From: Litorimonas sp963972195
GTDB taxonomy: Bacteria > Pseudomonadota > Alphaproteobacteria > Caulobacterales > Maricaulaceae
NCBI GenBank assembly: GCA_963972195.1
Contig: CAXATH010000003.1
Location: 248,001-312,000, forward strand
Direction of reading: 5' to 3'
DNA length: 64,000 nucleotides
Shown: in pieces, positions 54,352 to 62,551 of the stretch
Numbering within the stretch: position 1 is the stretch's first letter
How the letters are laid out: every line of letters starts with the position of its first letter
Notes under the pieces: model-generated
What the model was told of the DNA's origin: nothing
The model's database searches: none
The model's input: only the letters and a program-made list of their open reading frames with translations
Translations under genes and position numbers: made by a program

Positions 54352-55737
54352 CTAAAAGATGCACTCTTTATAGGTTCGGGTGATATCGCCGTCCCAAGAC
54401 CTGTTGAACAAGTCGATGAGACGGTCGGCATTGCTCTGCCCCGTCATCGCCATACGGTCCAGTTCCTGCAGGAAAACGGTTTCGTTTTCGCCATGTGAAT
54501 TCATTTGCGCGCGGGCGTTCAGGCCGGCGCGGGAAATCTCCAGAATATCCTTCGCCATTTCCTGAAAAGTCTTCCCGCGAATTTCTGTCTGAAATCCCTG
54601 TTTCGGTACATCGACGCGCATTTTCTGGCGCTCTTCTTCCGTCCAGTCTTTAACATAGTCCCAGGCCGCATTGAGAGCGGAGTTGTCATAAAGAAGCCCG
54701 ACCCAAAAGGCAGGGAGAGCGCAAAGCTCATCCCATGGCCCGGTATCTGCGCCGCGCATTTCGAGAAATTGCTTCAACCTAACTTCCGGGAAAATGGTCG
54801 AGAGATGATCTTCAAAGTCAGACAAGGTCGCCACTTCGCCCGGAACGACGTCCAAAGTCCCGTCAAGAAAATCACGGAATGATTTTCCAGCGGCATTTAG
54901 ATATTCGCCGTTCCGATAGACAAAATACATGGGCACATCGAGCGCGTAATCGACATATTGTTCATAGCCGAACCCTTCGTCAAAAACGAAAGGCAACATG
55001 CCGGTGCGGTCCTTGTCGGTGTTAAGCCAAACGCGGGAGCGGTAGGATTTATACCCGTTCAGCTTGCCCTCCTTGAAAGGGGAATTGGCAAATAGCGCTG
55101 TGGCCAGAGGCTGTAGCGCCAGACTGACTCGGAATTTTTTAACCATGTCGGACTCAGAGGAAAAATCGAGATTGGTCTGAACCGTGCAAGTGCGAAACAT
55201 CATTTCGCGCCCATGCGTGTCCACTTTCTGCATGTAATCGCGCATAATCTGATAGCGCCCTTTGGGCATGATCGGCACGTCTTCGAGCTTAGTATCCGGC
55301 CGAAACCCCAGCGACAGAAAGCCCGCGCCGATTTCATCTGCGACTTCTTTGACCTCGCGTAGATGACGGGTCACCTCGGCGCAGGTCTGATGAACATGTT
55401 CCAGCGGCGCTCCGGAAAGCTCCAATTGTCCGCCGGGCTCTAGCGAAACAGACCCGCCATCGCGTTTGAGAGCAATTAACTTGCCCTTTTCTTCTACAGG
55501 CTGCCAATCAAAACGCTGCAGCCCCTCAAGCATGGCCTTAATTGAACAGGGGCCGTCATAAGGGAGGGGCAAAAGCTTGGCGTTACAAAATCCAATTTTT
55601 TCATGTTCCGTTCCGATGCGCCAATCCTCAATCGGCTTCTCACCTTTGGCGAGATAATCGATCATTTGCGCTTTATTGCGTAAAGGCACTGTCGTCTTAC
55701 CGGAACTGGGTGCGGCCATGGGGAGTCCTGATGTCAT
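54352..55737 (-). CDS. gshA: Glutamate-cysteine ligase (plant/alphaproteobacterial type)
   Basis: 461 residues. First step of glutathione synthesis. Landmarks are WRIGTEHEKIGF, the GGSVSLEPGGQLELSGAP substrate region, and MMFRTCTVQTNLDFSSE. Class 3 (plant-like) GCL length. It ends 12 nt before the end of the receptor gene (convergent). Confidence 0.95.
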   Translation of the reverse strand: MTSGLPMAAPSSGKTTVPLRNKAQMIDYLAKGEKPIEDWRIGTEHEKIGFCNAKLLPLPYDGPCSIKAMLEGLQRFDWQPVEEKGKLIALKRDGGSVSLEPGGQLELSGAPLEHVHQTCAEVTRHLREVKEVADEIGAGFLSLGFRPDTKLEDVPIMPKGRYQIMRDYMQKVDTHGREMMFRTCTVQTNLDFSSESDMVKKFRVSLALQPLATALFANSPFKEGKLNGYKSYRSRVWLNTDKDRTGMLPFVFDEGFGYEQYVDYALDVPMYFVYRNGEYLNAAGKSFRDFLDGTLDVVPGEVATLSDFEDHLSTIFPEVRLKQFLEMRGADTGPWDELCALPAFWVGLLYDNSALNAAWDYVKDWTEEERQKMRVDVPKQGFQTEIRGKTFQEMAKDILEISRAGLNARAQMNSHGENETVFLQELDRMAMTGQSNADRLIDLFNRSWDGDITRTYKECIF

Positions 55738-55923
55738 CCGTCAAAATATCTTGCCCCCTTACCCCCTCCCTCACTCTTGAACAAGGCTACAGAGGAGCCG
55801 TGTCCTCACTTTAATTTGATGACCCGCCTCAAACTGTAAAACTTTGTGATGAGCTGCCGCCGTAATATGGCTTTGCCGCCGCCGCGCATTTTCCTTATGA
55901 CCCTTGAAAAAAGGAGCCCGAAA

Positions 55924-57045
55924 ATGGCCATTGATTTTATTGACTTGAAAGCACAGCAAGCTCGCCTACGCCCGCAAATAGACAGCGCTATTGCCGCTGT
56001 TCTGGATCACGGCCAATATATTCTAGGGCCTGAGGTAAAACAATTCGAATCGGAATTGGCGCATTTTGGCCAGGCGGAACACGCCATGGGCTGCGCGAAT
56101 GGAACTGACGCCTTGCTTCTGCCTATGATGGCGTGGGGCATGCCGCGCGGCGTCGCCGTATTCTGCCCAAGTTTTACCTATTGCGCGACGGTCGAAGTCA
56201 TCGCGCTTCTCGGCGGCGTGCCAATCTTTGTCGATATTGATCGCGAGACGTATAATATGTGTCCGGACAGCTTGCGGCAGGCGATTGAGGGCGTGAAAGC
56301 CGAAGGCAAATATACACCTTGGGGAGTCATCTCGGTCGATCTGTTCGGACAATCTGCGGATTATGACCGTCTCACTCCGATTGTGCGCGAGCACGGGCTG
56401 AAATTCATCGCTGACAGCGCTCAGGCCTTTGGCACGACCCTGAACGGCAAACAGCCGCTTCATTACGCCGATATCGCGACAACCAGCTTTTTCCCGGCCA
56501 AACCGCTTGGGTGTTACGGCGATGGCGGCGCTATTCTGACGAATGACGCCGAACATTTACGCATCATGCGCAGCGTTCACATGCACGGCTCTGGCCGCGA
56601 CAAATATGATAATGTGCGGATTGGGCTGAACTCCCGACTGGATTCCATTCAGGCGGCGATTCTCTCCCAGAAGCTTTCCATATTCGAGGAAGAGATATCG
56701 CTGCGCAATGACGTGGCAAAACGGTATATTGACGGGTTGAAAAGTAACACACTTCGCGTCCCCTCCGTCCTGGACGGCGTCGTCTCCACCTGGGCTCAAT
56801 TTACTGTCGAGGTGCAGGATCCGGACGCTCTCGGTGCGGCCTTGCGCGAAAAAGGCATTCCTACCGCCCGTTATTATCCAAAGCCAGTTCACAAACAAAC
56901 CGCTTATCAGGACTACCCTATCGGAGCGGGCGGAGTAGCCAATACAGAAGACGCCATGAGCCAGGTTATCGCTTTGCCCATGCACCCTTATCTGGAAGAG
57001 GACGTTCAGGACAGGATTATAGAAGAAATCAAATCAGCTTTATAG
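55924..57045 (+). CDS. DegT/DnrJ/EryC1/StrS-family aminotransferase
   Basis: 373 residues from the ATG at 55924 (AAAGGAGC upstream); the frame is open earlier without support. PLP enzyme that aminates nucleotide-linked keto-sugars. Visible are GCANGTDALLLPM, VFCPSFTYCATVEV, SADSAQAFG-type DSAQAFGTTLNG, the PLP lysine 193 in TTSFFPAKPLGCYGDGG, and the C-terminal ARYYPKPVHKQ. It resembles the WbpE/DegT group used for surface polysaccharide sugars. Confidence 0.95.
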   Translation: MAIDFIDLKAQQARLRPQIDSAIAAVLDHGQYILGPEVKQFESELAHFGQAEHAMGCANGTDALLLPMMAWGMPRGVAVFCPSFTYCATVEVIALLGGVPIFVDIDRETYNMCPDSLRQAIEGVKAEGKYTPWGVISVDLFGQSADYDRLTPIVREHGLKFIADSAQAFGTTLNGKQPLHYADIATTSFFPAKPLGCYGDGGAILTNDAEHLRIMRSVHMHGSGRDKYDNVRIGLNSRLDSIQAAILSQKLSIFEEEISLRNDVAKRYIDGLKSNTLRVPSVLDGVVSTWAQFTVEVQDPDALGAALREKGIPTARYYPKPVHKQTAYQDYPIGAGGVANTEDAMSQVIALPMHPYLEEDVQDRIIEEIKSAL

Positions 57046-58005
57046 AATAAAGCTATAAGTAAAATCCCAACTGCCCCCAAATCGGTTTTCGACCTGAATG
57101 ACGCCTATTCCGGCGCTGAGAGAAGTTTTGCCGACATCCCCTGTGGTTCCGGTCAGTACAACGGAGCCTTTATTCGTAATACCGGAGCCTCTGGCAAGTG
57201 TGACCAGTCCAAGCGATCCGCCTGTGTCATAGGCAAATATTCCGCTATGATGGGATTGCGGAAAACCCACCGTACTTGTCATCATGATCGCTATAAGGCC
57301 GCCTAAAGTGGGTGTCGGGATTTCGGCCATTTCGTCCTCGACAATTGTAACAATTCCGCTCCGCAGTAAAGGCGTGAAAATACCGGGTTGAACGGGTTCG
57401 CTGCGCAGGGCTTCCTGCCAGCTCCCATCTGGCTGCCGCATCTTGAAAGAAAGGGCGTCATTTCCGGCCAAGCCGATTTCGGCCGTTCCCGTAAAATCAG
57501 TTTGAAAGGTCAGGCTGGCCGTATCAGCCGAAGCCTGACGATTGATCTTCATCTGATGATCGGACCCCTCGTGATTGAACAGACTTGCAGGAGAGGAAAC
57601 GGCCAACCGGTTCGTACTGTCCGCCGCCGCCCCGACTCCCACGAGATCAAGATTCTGAAAAGACGGCTCTGCCGCGGCTTTTTGCCATTCTGCAGCCTGT
57701 TTTACAAAAATCGCCTGATCTTCCTCATTCCAGATCAGCGTCCCGACGGGCGCGGCGTAAAATTCCCAGACACCATTTTGCCAGGCCGCAATCTCCCCTG
57801 CGTGGCCGGTCCATGCCTCCGTCGGCACATCAGACAGGGCGAAACGCTCGCCCTCTTCTGCGTCTTGGGGCGGGTCGGATAAGTTCGCGCCCCGTACTGT
57901 GATGTTGATGACCATATCGAGTTTTTGGAACGCCGTGTTGACGGTGATATGTTTCTGCGCCTGGGCCGGGGCGATGAAAGGCAGGTCAAGGTTCTGAGTC
58001 GGCAT
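57040..58005 (-). CDS. DUF2793-domain protein
   Basis: 321 residues. It opens with LPFIAPAQAQKHITVNTAFQ and LDMVINITV, and contains WTGHAGEIAAWQNGVWEFYAP, the DUF2793 pattern found in alphaproteobacterial phage-tail or gene-transfer-agent-related proteins. A second half is beta-rich and may be a fibre-like or C1q-like fold. No phage gene is near. It overlaps the aminotransferase end by 6 nt. Confidence 0.8.
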   Translation of the reverse strand: MPTQNLDLPFIAPAQAQKHITVNTAFQKLDMVINITVRGANLSDPPQDAEEGERFALSDVPTEAWTGHAGEIAAWQNGVWEFYAAPVGTLIWNEEDQAIFVKQAAEWQKAAAEPSFQNLDLVGVGAAADSTNRLAVSSPASLFNHEGSDHQMKINRQASADTASLTFQTDFTGTAEIGLAGNDALSFKMRQPDGSWQEALRSEPVQPGIFTPLLRSGIVTIVEDEMAEIPTPTLGGLIAIMMTSTVGFPQSHHSGIFAYDTGGSLGLVTLARGSGITNKGSVVLTGTTGDVGKTSLSAGIGVIQVENRFGGSWDFTYSFIL

Positions 58006-58010
58006 AACTG

Positions 58011-58031
58011 TCTCCGTTTCTTTTACGGAGA
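58011..58031 (-). promoter_or_regulatory. Hairpin covering the ribosome-binding site of the DUF2793 gene
   Basis: On the minus strand a 7-bp stem (TCTCCGT / ACGGAGA, 7-nt loop) places the GGAGA ribosome-binding site in the 3' arm, ending 5 nt before the ATG at 58005. A possible translational control element; a 7-bp stem is modest. Confidence 0.35.
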
Positions 58032-58117
58032 GACTAAGCCCGTTTTGGTAACCGGGACTCCGGTTTTGAAACCGTCAAATCCTTCAGGGTTTTAGACGAA
58101 CATAACCATGGATCTAT

Positions 58118-58861
58118 TTATTCGAGGTGCGCGTTCCAATCGCCTTGCACCGCCTGCCACAGACTCAGTAGAGACAGCGCCGCGGTATCCGCGCGCAAAA
58201 TACGCGGGCCCAGGCTCACCACCGTAACATTTTTATGAGCCCGCAACGCCGCCCGTTCGTCCTCGGTAAAGCCGCCTTCCGGGCCAATTAAAAGCGTCAC
58301 CGGCGCAGGTACGCCTTTCAAAGCCTCCAGAGCCGGAACCGCTTCTCCGGCTTCGTCGGCAAAAACAATAGGGCGTTCCGATTGCCGTCCCAGCCAGTCG
58401 AGGAGTTTTTCCGGCTTTGAAAGCGCTGGAATATCCAGTCTTTCGGTTTGCTCCGCCGCCTCGATAATTTGCGTGCGGGCTTTATCGAGATTGAGTTTCG
58501 GAAATTGCGTGCGCGCTGTCAGGACAGGCTCGAAACGGGCCACACCCAGCTCCGTGGCCTTTTCAAAGATAAAGGCCGTTCGGTGGCGTTTTACAGGCGC
58601 AAAGGCCAAAGTAACATCCGGCAGGGCAGTAGGCGCGCGGAGCTGTTTTGATAAATCGATTTCAGCGTTGCGCTTGGAAAGGGCTGACAATCTCCCGAGC
58701 CACTCCCCGTCGCGGCCGTTAAACAACCTCACTTCATCGCCTTCATTCATCCGAAGAACAGTCGCCAGATAATGAACCTGATCCTTGGGGAGGGAAACAG
58801 ACTCACCCGCTTTTAACGGACCCTCGAAAAACAGTCGTTTCAAAGTATAATTTGCTCGCAT
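58118..58861 (-). CDS. rsmE: 16S rRNA m3U1498 methyltransferase
   Basis: 247 residues. N-terminal PUA-like RNA-binding part (KRLFFEGPLKAGESVSLP) and C-terminal SPOUT knot with LLIGPEGGFTEDERAAL and VVSLGPRILRADTAALS. Both SPOUT motifs are intact. Confidence 0.96.
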   Translation of the reverse strand: MRANYTLKRLFFEGPLKAGESVSLPKDQVHYLATVLRMNEGDEVRLFNGRDGEWLGRLSALSKRNAEIDLSKQLRAPTALPDVTLAFAPVKRHRTAFIFEKATELGVARFEPVLTARTQFPKLNLDKARTQIIEAAEQTERLDIPALSKPEKLLDWLGRQSERPIVFADEAGEAVPALEALKGVPAPVTLLIGPEGGFTEDERAALRAHKNVTVVSLGPRILRADTAALSLLSLWQAVQGDWNAHLE

Positions 58862-58920
58862 GGGATTGTCATAACGGATGAAGGGGCGGTAAGCACGGAG
58901 AATGTCACCTTACAAACACA

Positions 58921-59052
58921 TTCCTGTCATTCCGCACGCAGGCAAAGCCGGATATGCGGAAGGTCGAAAGGGGAAGAACCAATCGCTCTTGGGCTTACAA
59001 TCTCTCGGTCTTCCGCATCCGCGCCCTACGGGCTTGTGCGGAATGACAGGAA
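58921..59052. repeat. Large palindromic repeat element between rsmE and ubiA
   Basis: A 17-bp perfect inverted repeat (TTCCTGTCATTCCGCAC at 58921-58937; its complement at 59036-59052) borders an imperfectly paired interior: CCGGATATGCGGAAG on the left is partly complementary to CTTCCGCATCCGCG on the right. The whole 132 nt folds into one long hairpin. The TGTCATTCCGCA core is like the mobile palindromic elements of alphaproteobacteria. It fills the 199-bp gap. Confidence 0.8.
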
Positions 59053-59060
59053 ATAATTAA

Positions 59061-60017
59061 ATGACCGAACCCACCCATATCGCTGACTCTTCCAAAACCC
59101 ATTGGGTCAATCGGGCGCCGCTTTCCATCCGTCCTTATCTCCAGCTTTCACGACTGGACCGTCCTGTCGGCTACTGGCTGCTCACTTTGCCGGGATGGAT
59201 AGGTCTCTCTTTCGCATCGCTCTCTGACGGATTTGCGCTGAGCGATTTGACCTGGGCCGCGCTGATCCTGATCGGCGCCATTGCCATGCGGGGGGCGGGG
59301 TGCACCTATAACGATATTGTCGATCAGGATCTGGACGCAAAGGTCGAACGCACAGCGCTTCGCCCCCTGCCCGCCAAAACTATCACGACAAAGCAGGCCT
59401 GGATTTGGGTCTTTGCGCAATGTTTTGTCGGGCTTATTGTATTGCTCTGCCTGCCCCGACTCGCGCAGATAATTGCGCTTTGCTCCATCCCGCTCGTTGC
59501 GGCCTATCCTTTCATGAAACGCATAACCTGGTGGCCGCAGGTCTGGCTCGGCCTGACCTTTAACTGGGCCGTTCTGGTCGCTTACGCCGCCAAGACAGGT
59601 GAGATAAGCCTCCAGCTCCTAATCCTCTATGCGGGGCTGATTTTCTGGACCATAGGCTATGACACCATCTATGCCTGCCAGGACATTGAAGATGACGCGA
59701 CGATCGGAGTAAAAAGTTCTGCCAGGGGCTTTGGCGAAAAAGTCAGACTAGCTGTCAGTATATGCTATGCTATGCTGTTTCTGTTATTAATGCTTTCCAT
59801 ATCATTCGCGCTGCCCACTGGGCAGACTAATCCCTTCAGCTTTGTCGCACTTTTAATATCTATACCCTTCGTCGTTCATTTAATTTGGCAAGTTTCAAAT
59901 TTTAGCCTCTCGGAAGACAGTTTATATTTGAAGTTATTTAAATCAAATCTTTGGGCTGGGCTTATCCTCGCCGTTTCCCTCGCCTTAGGTTCGTTATTGT
60001 TAGGCTACACAGCGTAA
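59061..60017 (+). CDS. ubiA: 4-hydroxybenzoate polyprenyltransferase
   Basis: 318 residues. It attaches the isoprenoid tail in ubiquinone synthesis. First Asp motif YNDIVDQDLDAKVERTALRP, second YDTIYACQDIEDD; about nine TM helices. The last 90 codons are noticeably more A/T-rich than the rest. ATG start with AGGAAAT upstream, which lies in the palindromic repeat. Confidence 0.97.
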   Translation: MTEPTHIADSSKTHWVNRAPLSIRPYLQLSRLDRPVGYWLLTLPGWIGLSFASLSDGFALSDLTWAALILIGAIAMRGAGCTYNDIVDQDLDAKVERTALRPLPAKTITTKQAWIWVFAQCFVGLIVLLCLPRLAQIIALCSIPLVAAYPFMKRITWWPQVWLGLTFNWAVLVAYAAKTGEISLQLLILYAGLIFWTIGYDTIYACQDIEDDATIGVKSSARGFGEKVRLAVSICYAMLFLLLMLSISFALPTGQTNPFSFVALLISIPFVVHLIWQVSNFSLSEDSLYLKLFKSNLWAGLILAVSLALGSLLLGYTA

Positions 60018-60102
60018 CCCTCACTAAAGCGTGATGGAAACTTCACCCCAACCCCGCGCGTATAGTCTTATATAGGAAAGACATATTTACAGGAGGTCTT
60101 CC

Positions 60103-60693
60103 ATGTTAAACAATAAGTTAGACAATAAGTTAGACAATAAATTAAATCGCCGTACATTAGGCCTTGCCGGAGCAGCTTTTGCCCTGTCTGCCTGCACAGG
60201 GAATTCCACGGCCAGTGAAGTGCCGACCGGGCCAATGCCTGACGGCAATGATTTGCCAGACAGCGGAACGAACAATACAAAGGAGACGAATATGAGTGAC
60301 GAGAAATGGGCTAATCTGTCTGAAGCAGAATGGAAAGACCGCTTGACCGCTCAGGAGTTTGATATTCTCCGCAAAGAGGGGACCGAAAGGTCCTTTTCAC
60401 ATGAATTCAATGATGTGGCGCCAGGTGGGACTTTTGTTTGTGCTGGCTGCGCTCTGCCGCTCTTTAAATACGAAACAAAATTTGATTCTGGCACAGGCTG
60501 GCCAAGTTTTTATACCTTTATTGACGGCGCCGTAGAGACAAAACGGGATTTCAAACTCGTCTTCCCCCGCACGGAATATCATTGCGCCCGTTGCGGCGGT
60601 CATCAAGGCCACGTCTTCAAAGACGGCCCGGAACCGACAGGTCTGCGCTATTGTAATAATGGTCTCGCCTTGGATTATGTTGAAAAGGCTTAA
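60103..60693 (+). CDS. msrB: Peptide methionine-(R)-S-oxide reductase with Tat-lipoprotein leader
   Basis: 196 residues. Leader: LNRR-TLGLAGAAFALSAC, a twin-arginine signal with lipobox Cys, then a low-complexity linker to about 63. MsrB domain from 64: zinc CAGC and CARC pairs, GTGWPSF, and catalytic Cys in RYCNNGLALD. A second good start lies at residue 64 (ATG at 60292, AAAGGAG 6 nt upstream), which would give the plain cytosolic enzyme. Upstream AGGAGG precedes the first ATG. Confidence 0.96.
   Translation: MLNNKLDNKLDNKLNRRTLGLAGAAFALSACTGNSTASEVPTGPMPDGNDLPDSGTNNTKETNMSDEKWANLSEAEWKDRLTAQEFDILRKEGTERSFSHEFNDVAPGGTFVCAGCALPLFKYETKFDSGTGWPSFYTFIDGAVETKRDFKLVFPRTEYHCARCGGHQGHVFKDGPEPTGLRYCNNGLALDYVEKA
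60106..60141 (+). repeat. Three 12-bp tandem repeats at the start of msrB
   Basis: TTAAACAATAAG, TTAGACAATAAG and TTAGACAATAAA in tandem, encoding LNNK-LDNK-LDNK directly before the twin-Arg motif. The unit is a multiple of three, so copy-number change would lengthen the leader without shifting the frame. Confidence 0.85.
60279..60294 (+). promoter_or_regulatory. msrB: Internal ribosome-binding site and start within msrB
   Basis: AAAGGAG at 60279-60285, a 6-nt spacer, then ATG at 60292, in the msrB frame (codon 64). It is as good as the first start, and the protein from here begins MSDEKWANLSEAEW, a usual MsrB N-terminus. Confidence 0.55.
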
Positions 60694-60728
60694 GCCAACG
60701 GAATAGTTATTTAGAGTTGAGTCTTTTT

Positions 60729-60763
60729 ATTTCTCCTATATGTGAAAACATATAGGAGAAATT
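60729..60763 (+). promoter_or_regulatory. 14-bp hairpin sequestering a ribosome-binding site
   Basis: Perfect inverted repeat, arms 60729-60742 and 60749-60762, loop TGAAAA. The 3' arm contains AGGAG (60754-60758), the ribosome-binding site of the gene starting at 60764. The stem is A/U-rich apart from the CUCC/GGAG core. It has no T-tract, so it is not a terminator. Confidence 0.6.
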
Positions 60764-61342
60764 ATGTTTTACCGCCTGACAAGATTAATTGCCCTATCGT
60801 TTCTGGTAGGCTCATTATCGTTCTCTGCGAGTGCAAAAGACACTGGCTCAAATGCCTCCGCCCCGTTAAACTGGCAGAGTTATTTTTTTACAATGACGTT
60901 TAGCGGGTTTCCCGTTAAAACGGATATGCAGAACAAGGCCTTTCCTGGCGAGACAATCTATACCGCATCCGATAAAGTCGGCGATACGGCTATAACCTGC
61001 ATAATGAATAAATTTCGGGCCACCGTAGAAGTGAAGCCTTCCGATTTCGAAGGTATTGTTACAGGCTCTAAGTCCTCACGGCGCGCAAATGCTCGCGAAG
61101 TAGATTTCTATGTAAATGATGAAAAAGTGACAGATGGGAAATGGACTTACGTCCCTAAACTGAAAGTTATTTTGTCTTCAAAAAAATCGGATTCTTTACG
61201 GCTCTATAATTCAGCCATACGGGGTGATAAGGTGGCCCTCAAAGTCAGCGGGATATCCAAGGTCGAACTTAATCTTCCCAAACCAAACGAGGATTTCGTA
61301 AACTTTGGCGGACCTTGCGGCATAGGGCCGAATGCGCGCTAG
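60764..61342 (+). CDS. Secreted hypothetical protein
   Basis: 192 residues. Signal peptide about 1-24 ending SASA. The mature part is beta-rich with a few charged stretches (FEGIVTGSKSSRRANAREVDFYVNDEKVTDGKW) given here as region 98-130, and two cysteines (Cys85 region and Cys in GGPCGIGPNAR). No domain recognised. Translation start is inside a hairpin. Confidence 0.7.
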   Translation: MFYRLTRLIALSFLVGSLSFSASAKDTGSNASAPLNWQSYFFTMTFSGFPVKTDMQNKAFPGETIYTASDKVGDTAITCIMNKFRATVEVKPSDFEGIVTGSKSSRRANAREVDFYVNDEKVTDGKWTYVPKLKVILSSKKSDSLRLYNSAIRGDKVALKVSGISKVELNLPKPNEDFVNFGGPCGIGPNAR

Positions 61343-61647
61343 TGCCGTTTCCCTCTTTAAGGCGGAGCCGCCAGTTACAAAACTATGGTTAATATTGCTT
61401 TAACCTCAGACCAAATTTCATAAAATTTCATGCTTGCCAAATCACTTTTCGTGGGTAGTTATAAGTTATCGATTGCCGTTCCATGGTGGAGCCGCGTTTA
61501 TGAAAGGAGGTGTGATTTGTTTATCTGTTTTGAGGGGTCTGCCCGAAGCTGTTAGATCAGCCCTTTCGTAAAAGCGAAATCTGGGTAATTAAGCTATCTA
61601 TTAATGAAACCGGCATGGCGTCCGGTGAGACCCAAACTTCAAAAGAG
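61343..61647 (+). other. 395-bp region without a recognisable gene, ahead of an orphan terminator
   Basis: No normal gene fits between 61343 and 61737. At 61505-61514 there is AAAGGAGGTG, ten bases perfectly complementary to the 16S rRNA 3' end. After it two very short frames are possible: an ATG at 61500 (23 codons to the TAA near 61571) and a TTG at 61517 (12 codons, LFICFEGSARSC). Neither is convincing alone. A terminator follows at 61648, so a small RNA or leader-peptide transcript is plausible. Confidence 0.35.
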
Positions 61648-61681
61648 AGCCCCTTCATACTGTGAAGGGGCTTTTCTTTTT
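61648..61681 (+). terminator. Strong Rho-independent terminator without an assigned gene
   Basis: Perfect 10-bp stem AGCCCCTTCA / TGAAGGGGCT (5-nt loop), then TTTCTTTTT. The T-tract is on the plus strand; on the minus strand it could still help end the ZIP transcript, whose stop is 57 nt away, but the T-run there is poor. Confidence 0.85.
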
Positions 61682-61737
61682 GCTTGTCTGTCTGTGACAG
61701 ACGGGCCTCTTCAGACTCTGAAAGGCTTTTTCTTTGC

Positions 61738-62460
61738 TTATCCCACAAGGCCGTAACCAACGAGTCCCACCGCAAATCCGAGCAATCCGCCATAGGCCGG
61801 GAAAAGCCCGCAATTTTCATCATGACTTTCAGGAATAATATCTTCAAAGACCAGATAGAGAATTCCGCCCGCGCAGAAGGTCGTTATCATACCGAGCGTC
61901 AAATCATTGGCTTCATAAACGAACAGCCCAAGCATGGCCGCCGCCATACCGACAAAGGGGGATAACGCCATCAACGGAACCGCTAATTTTCCGGCTTTCT
62001 TGCTGCCCATTTGCATTTCACGAAATGCGTTAAAGCCTTCCGGTAAATTTTGAGCCGCGATTATAACCGCCAAAAACACGGCCTGGTCAAACTCCCCTGA
62101 AATAACGGCGCCGAGTACAATCGCTTCAGGAACAAAGTCGAGCATTAAAGCCAGCAATTGACCAATGGGGGTGTTGCGTCTTTTTAGCCACCAGGACAGC
62201 CCCATAAAAACAAGGCCGCCAATTAGAAAGGTCGCGGTCGCGAGCCAGAGCGGCTGGGACTTTACGCCGTGAGGCACAAGAACCAATCCAATGGCCCCGA
62301 TCAGAGCGCCGCCTCCAAAAGCAATTATTCCGTGACGCAGGGGCGCGCCTATAAATTCAATCCGCTCTTTATTCAGCCACCCGATGATTGCGCCGATCGT
62401 CGCAGCTAATCCAGATAGGCCAGAAAGAAGAACGGCACTGAATATAAAATCTGTTTCCAT
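61738..62460 (-). CDS. ZIP-family metal transporter
   Basis: 240 residues from the ATG at 62460 (GAGGGTC upstream); an ATG 12 nt earlier is poorer. Eight TM helices. The ZIP metal site on helices 4 and 5 is altered: LDFVPEAIVLG (usual DxxPE-type) and AAQNLPEGFNAF with Gln for the usual His in HNxPEG. It probably carries divalent metal, but the changed ligands leave specificity open. Divergent from the MarR regulator (91-bp spacer). Confidence 0.88.
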   Translation of the reverse strand: METDFIFSAVLLSGLSGLAATIGAIIGWLNKERIEFIGAPLRHGIIAFGGGALIGAIGLVLVPHGVKSQPLWLATATFLIGGLVFMGLSWWLKRRNTPIGQLLALMLDFVPEAIVLGAVISGEFDQAVFLAVIIAAQNLPEGFNAFREMQMGSKKAGKLAVPLMALSPFVGMAAAMLGLFVYEANDLTLGMITTFCAGGILYLVFEDIIPESHDENCGLFPAYGGLLGFAVGLVGYGLVG

Positions 62461-62551
62461 TTTGACCCTCATCCCTCTGTAACCTATTCTACTTTAATAA
62501 ATCCAGCTCCCTTGGACTTTACCGACTTTTGCCATTTAGGACATTTACAAT

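Noticed and set aside
56023..56556. 177-codon minus-strand frame inside the DegT aminotransferase
   Set aside because: Antisense to a gene with all PLP motifs intact.
61557..61847. 96-codon minus-strand frame overlapping the ZIP gene end and the orphan terminator
   Set aside because: It crosses the terminator stem and the end of the ZIP gene, has no ribosome-binding site, and reads like a composite without any domain.
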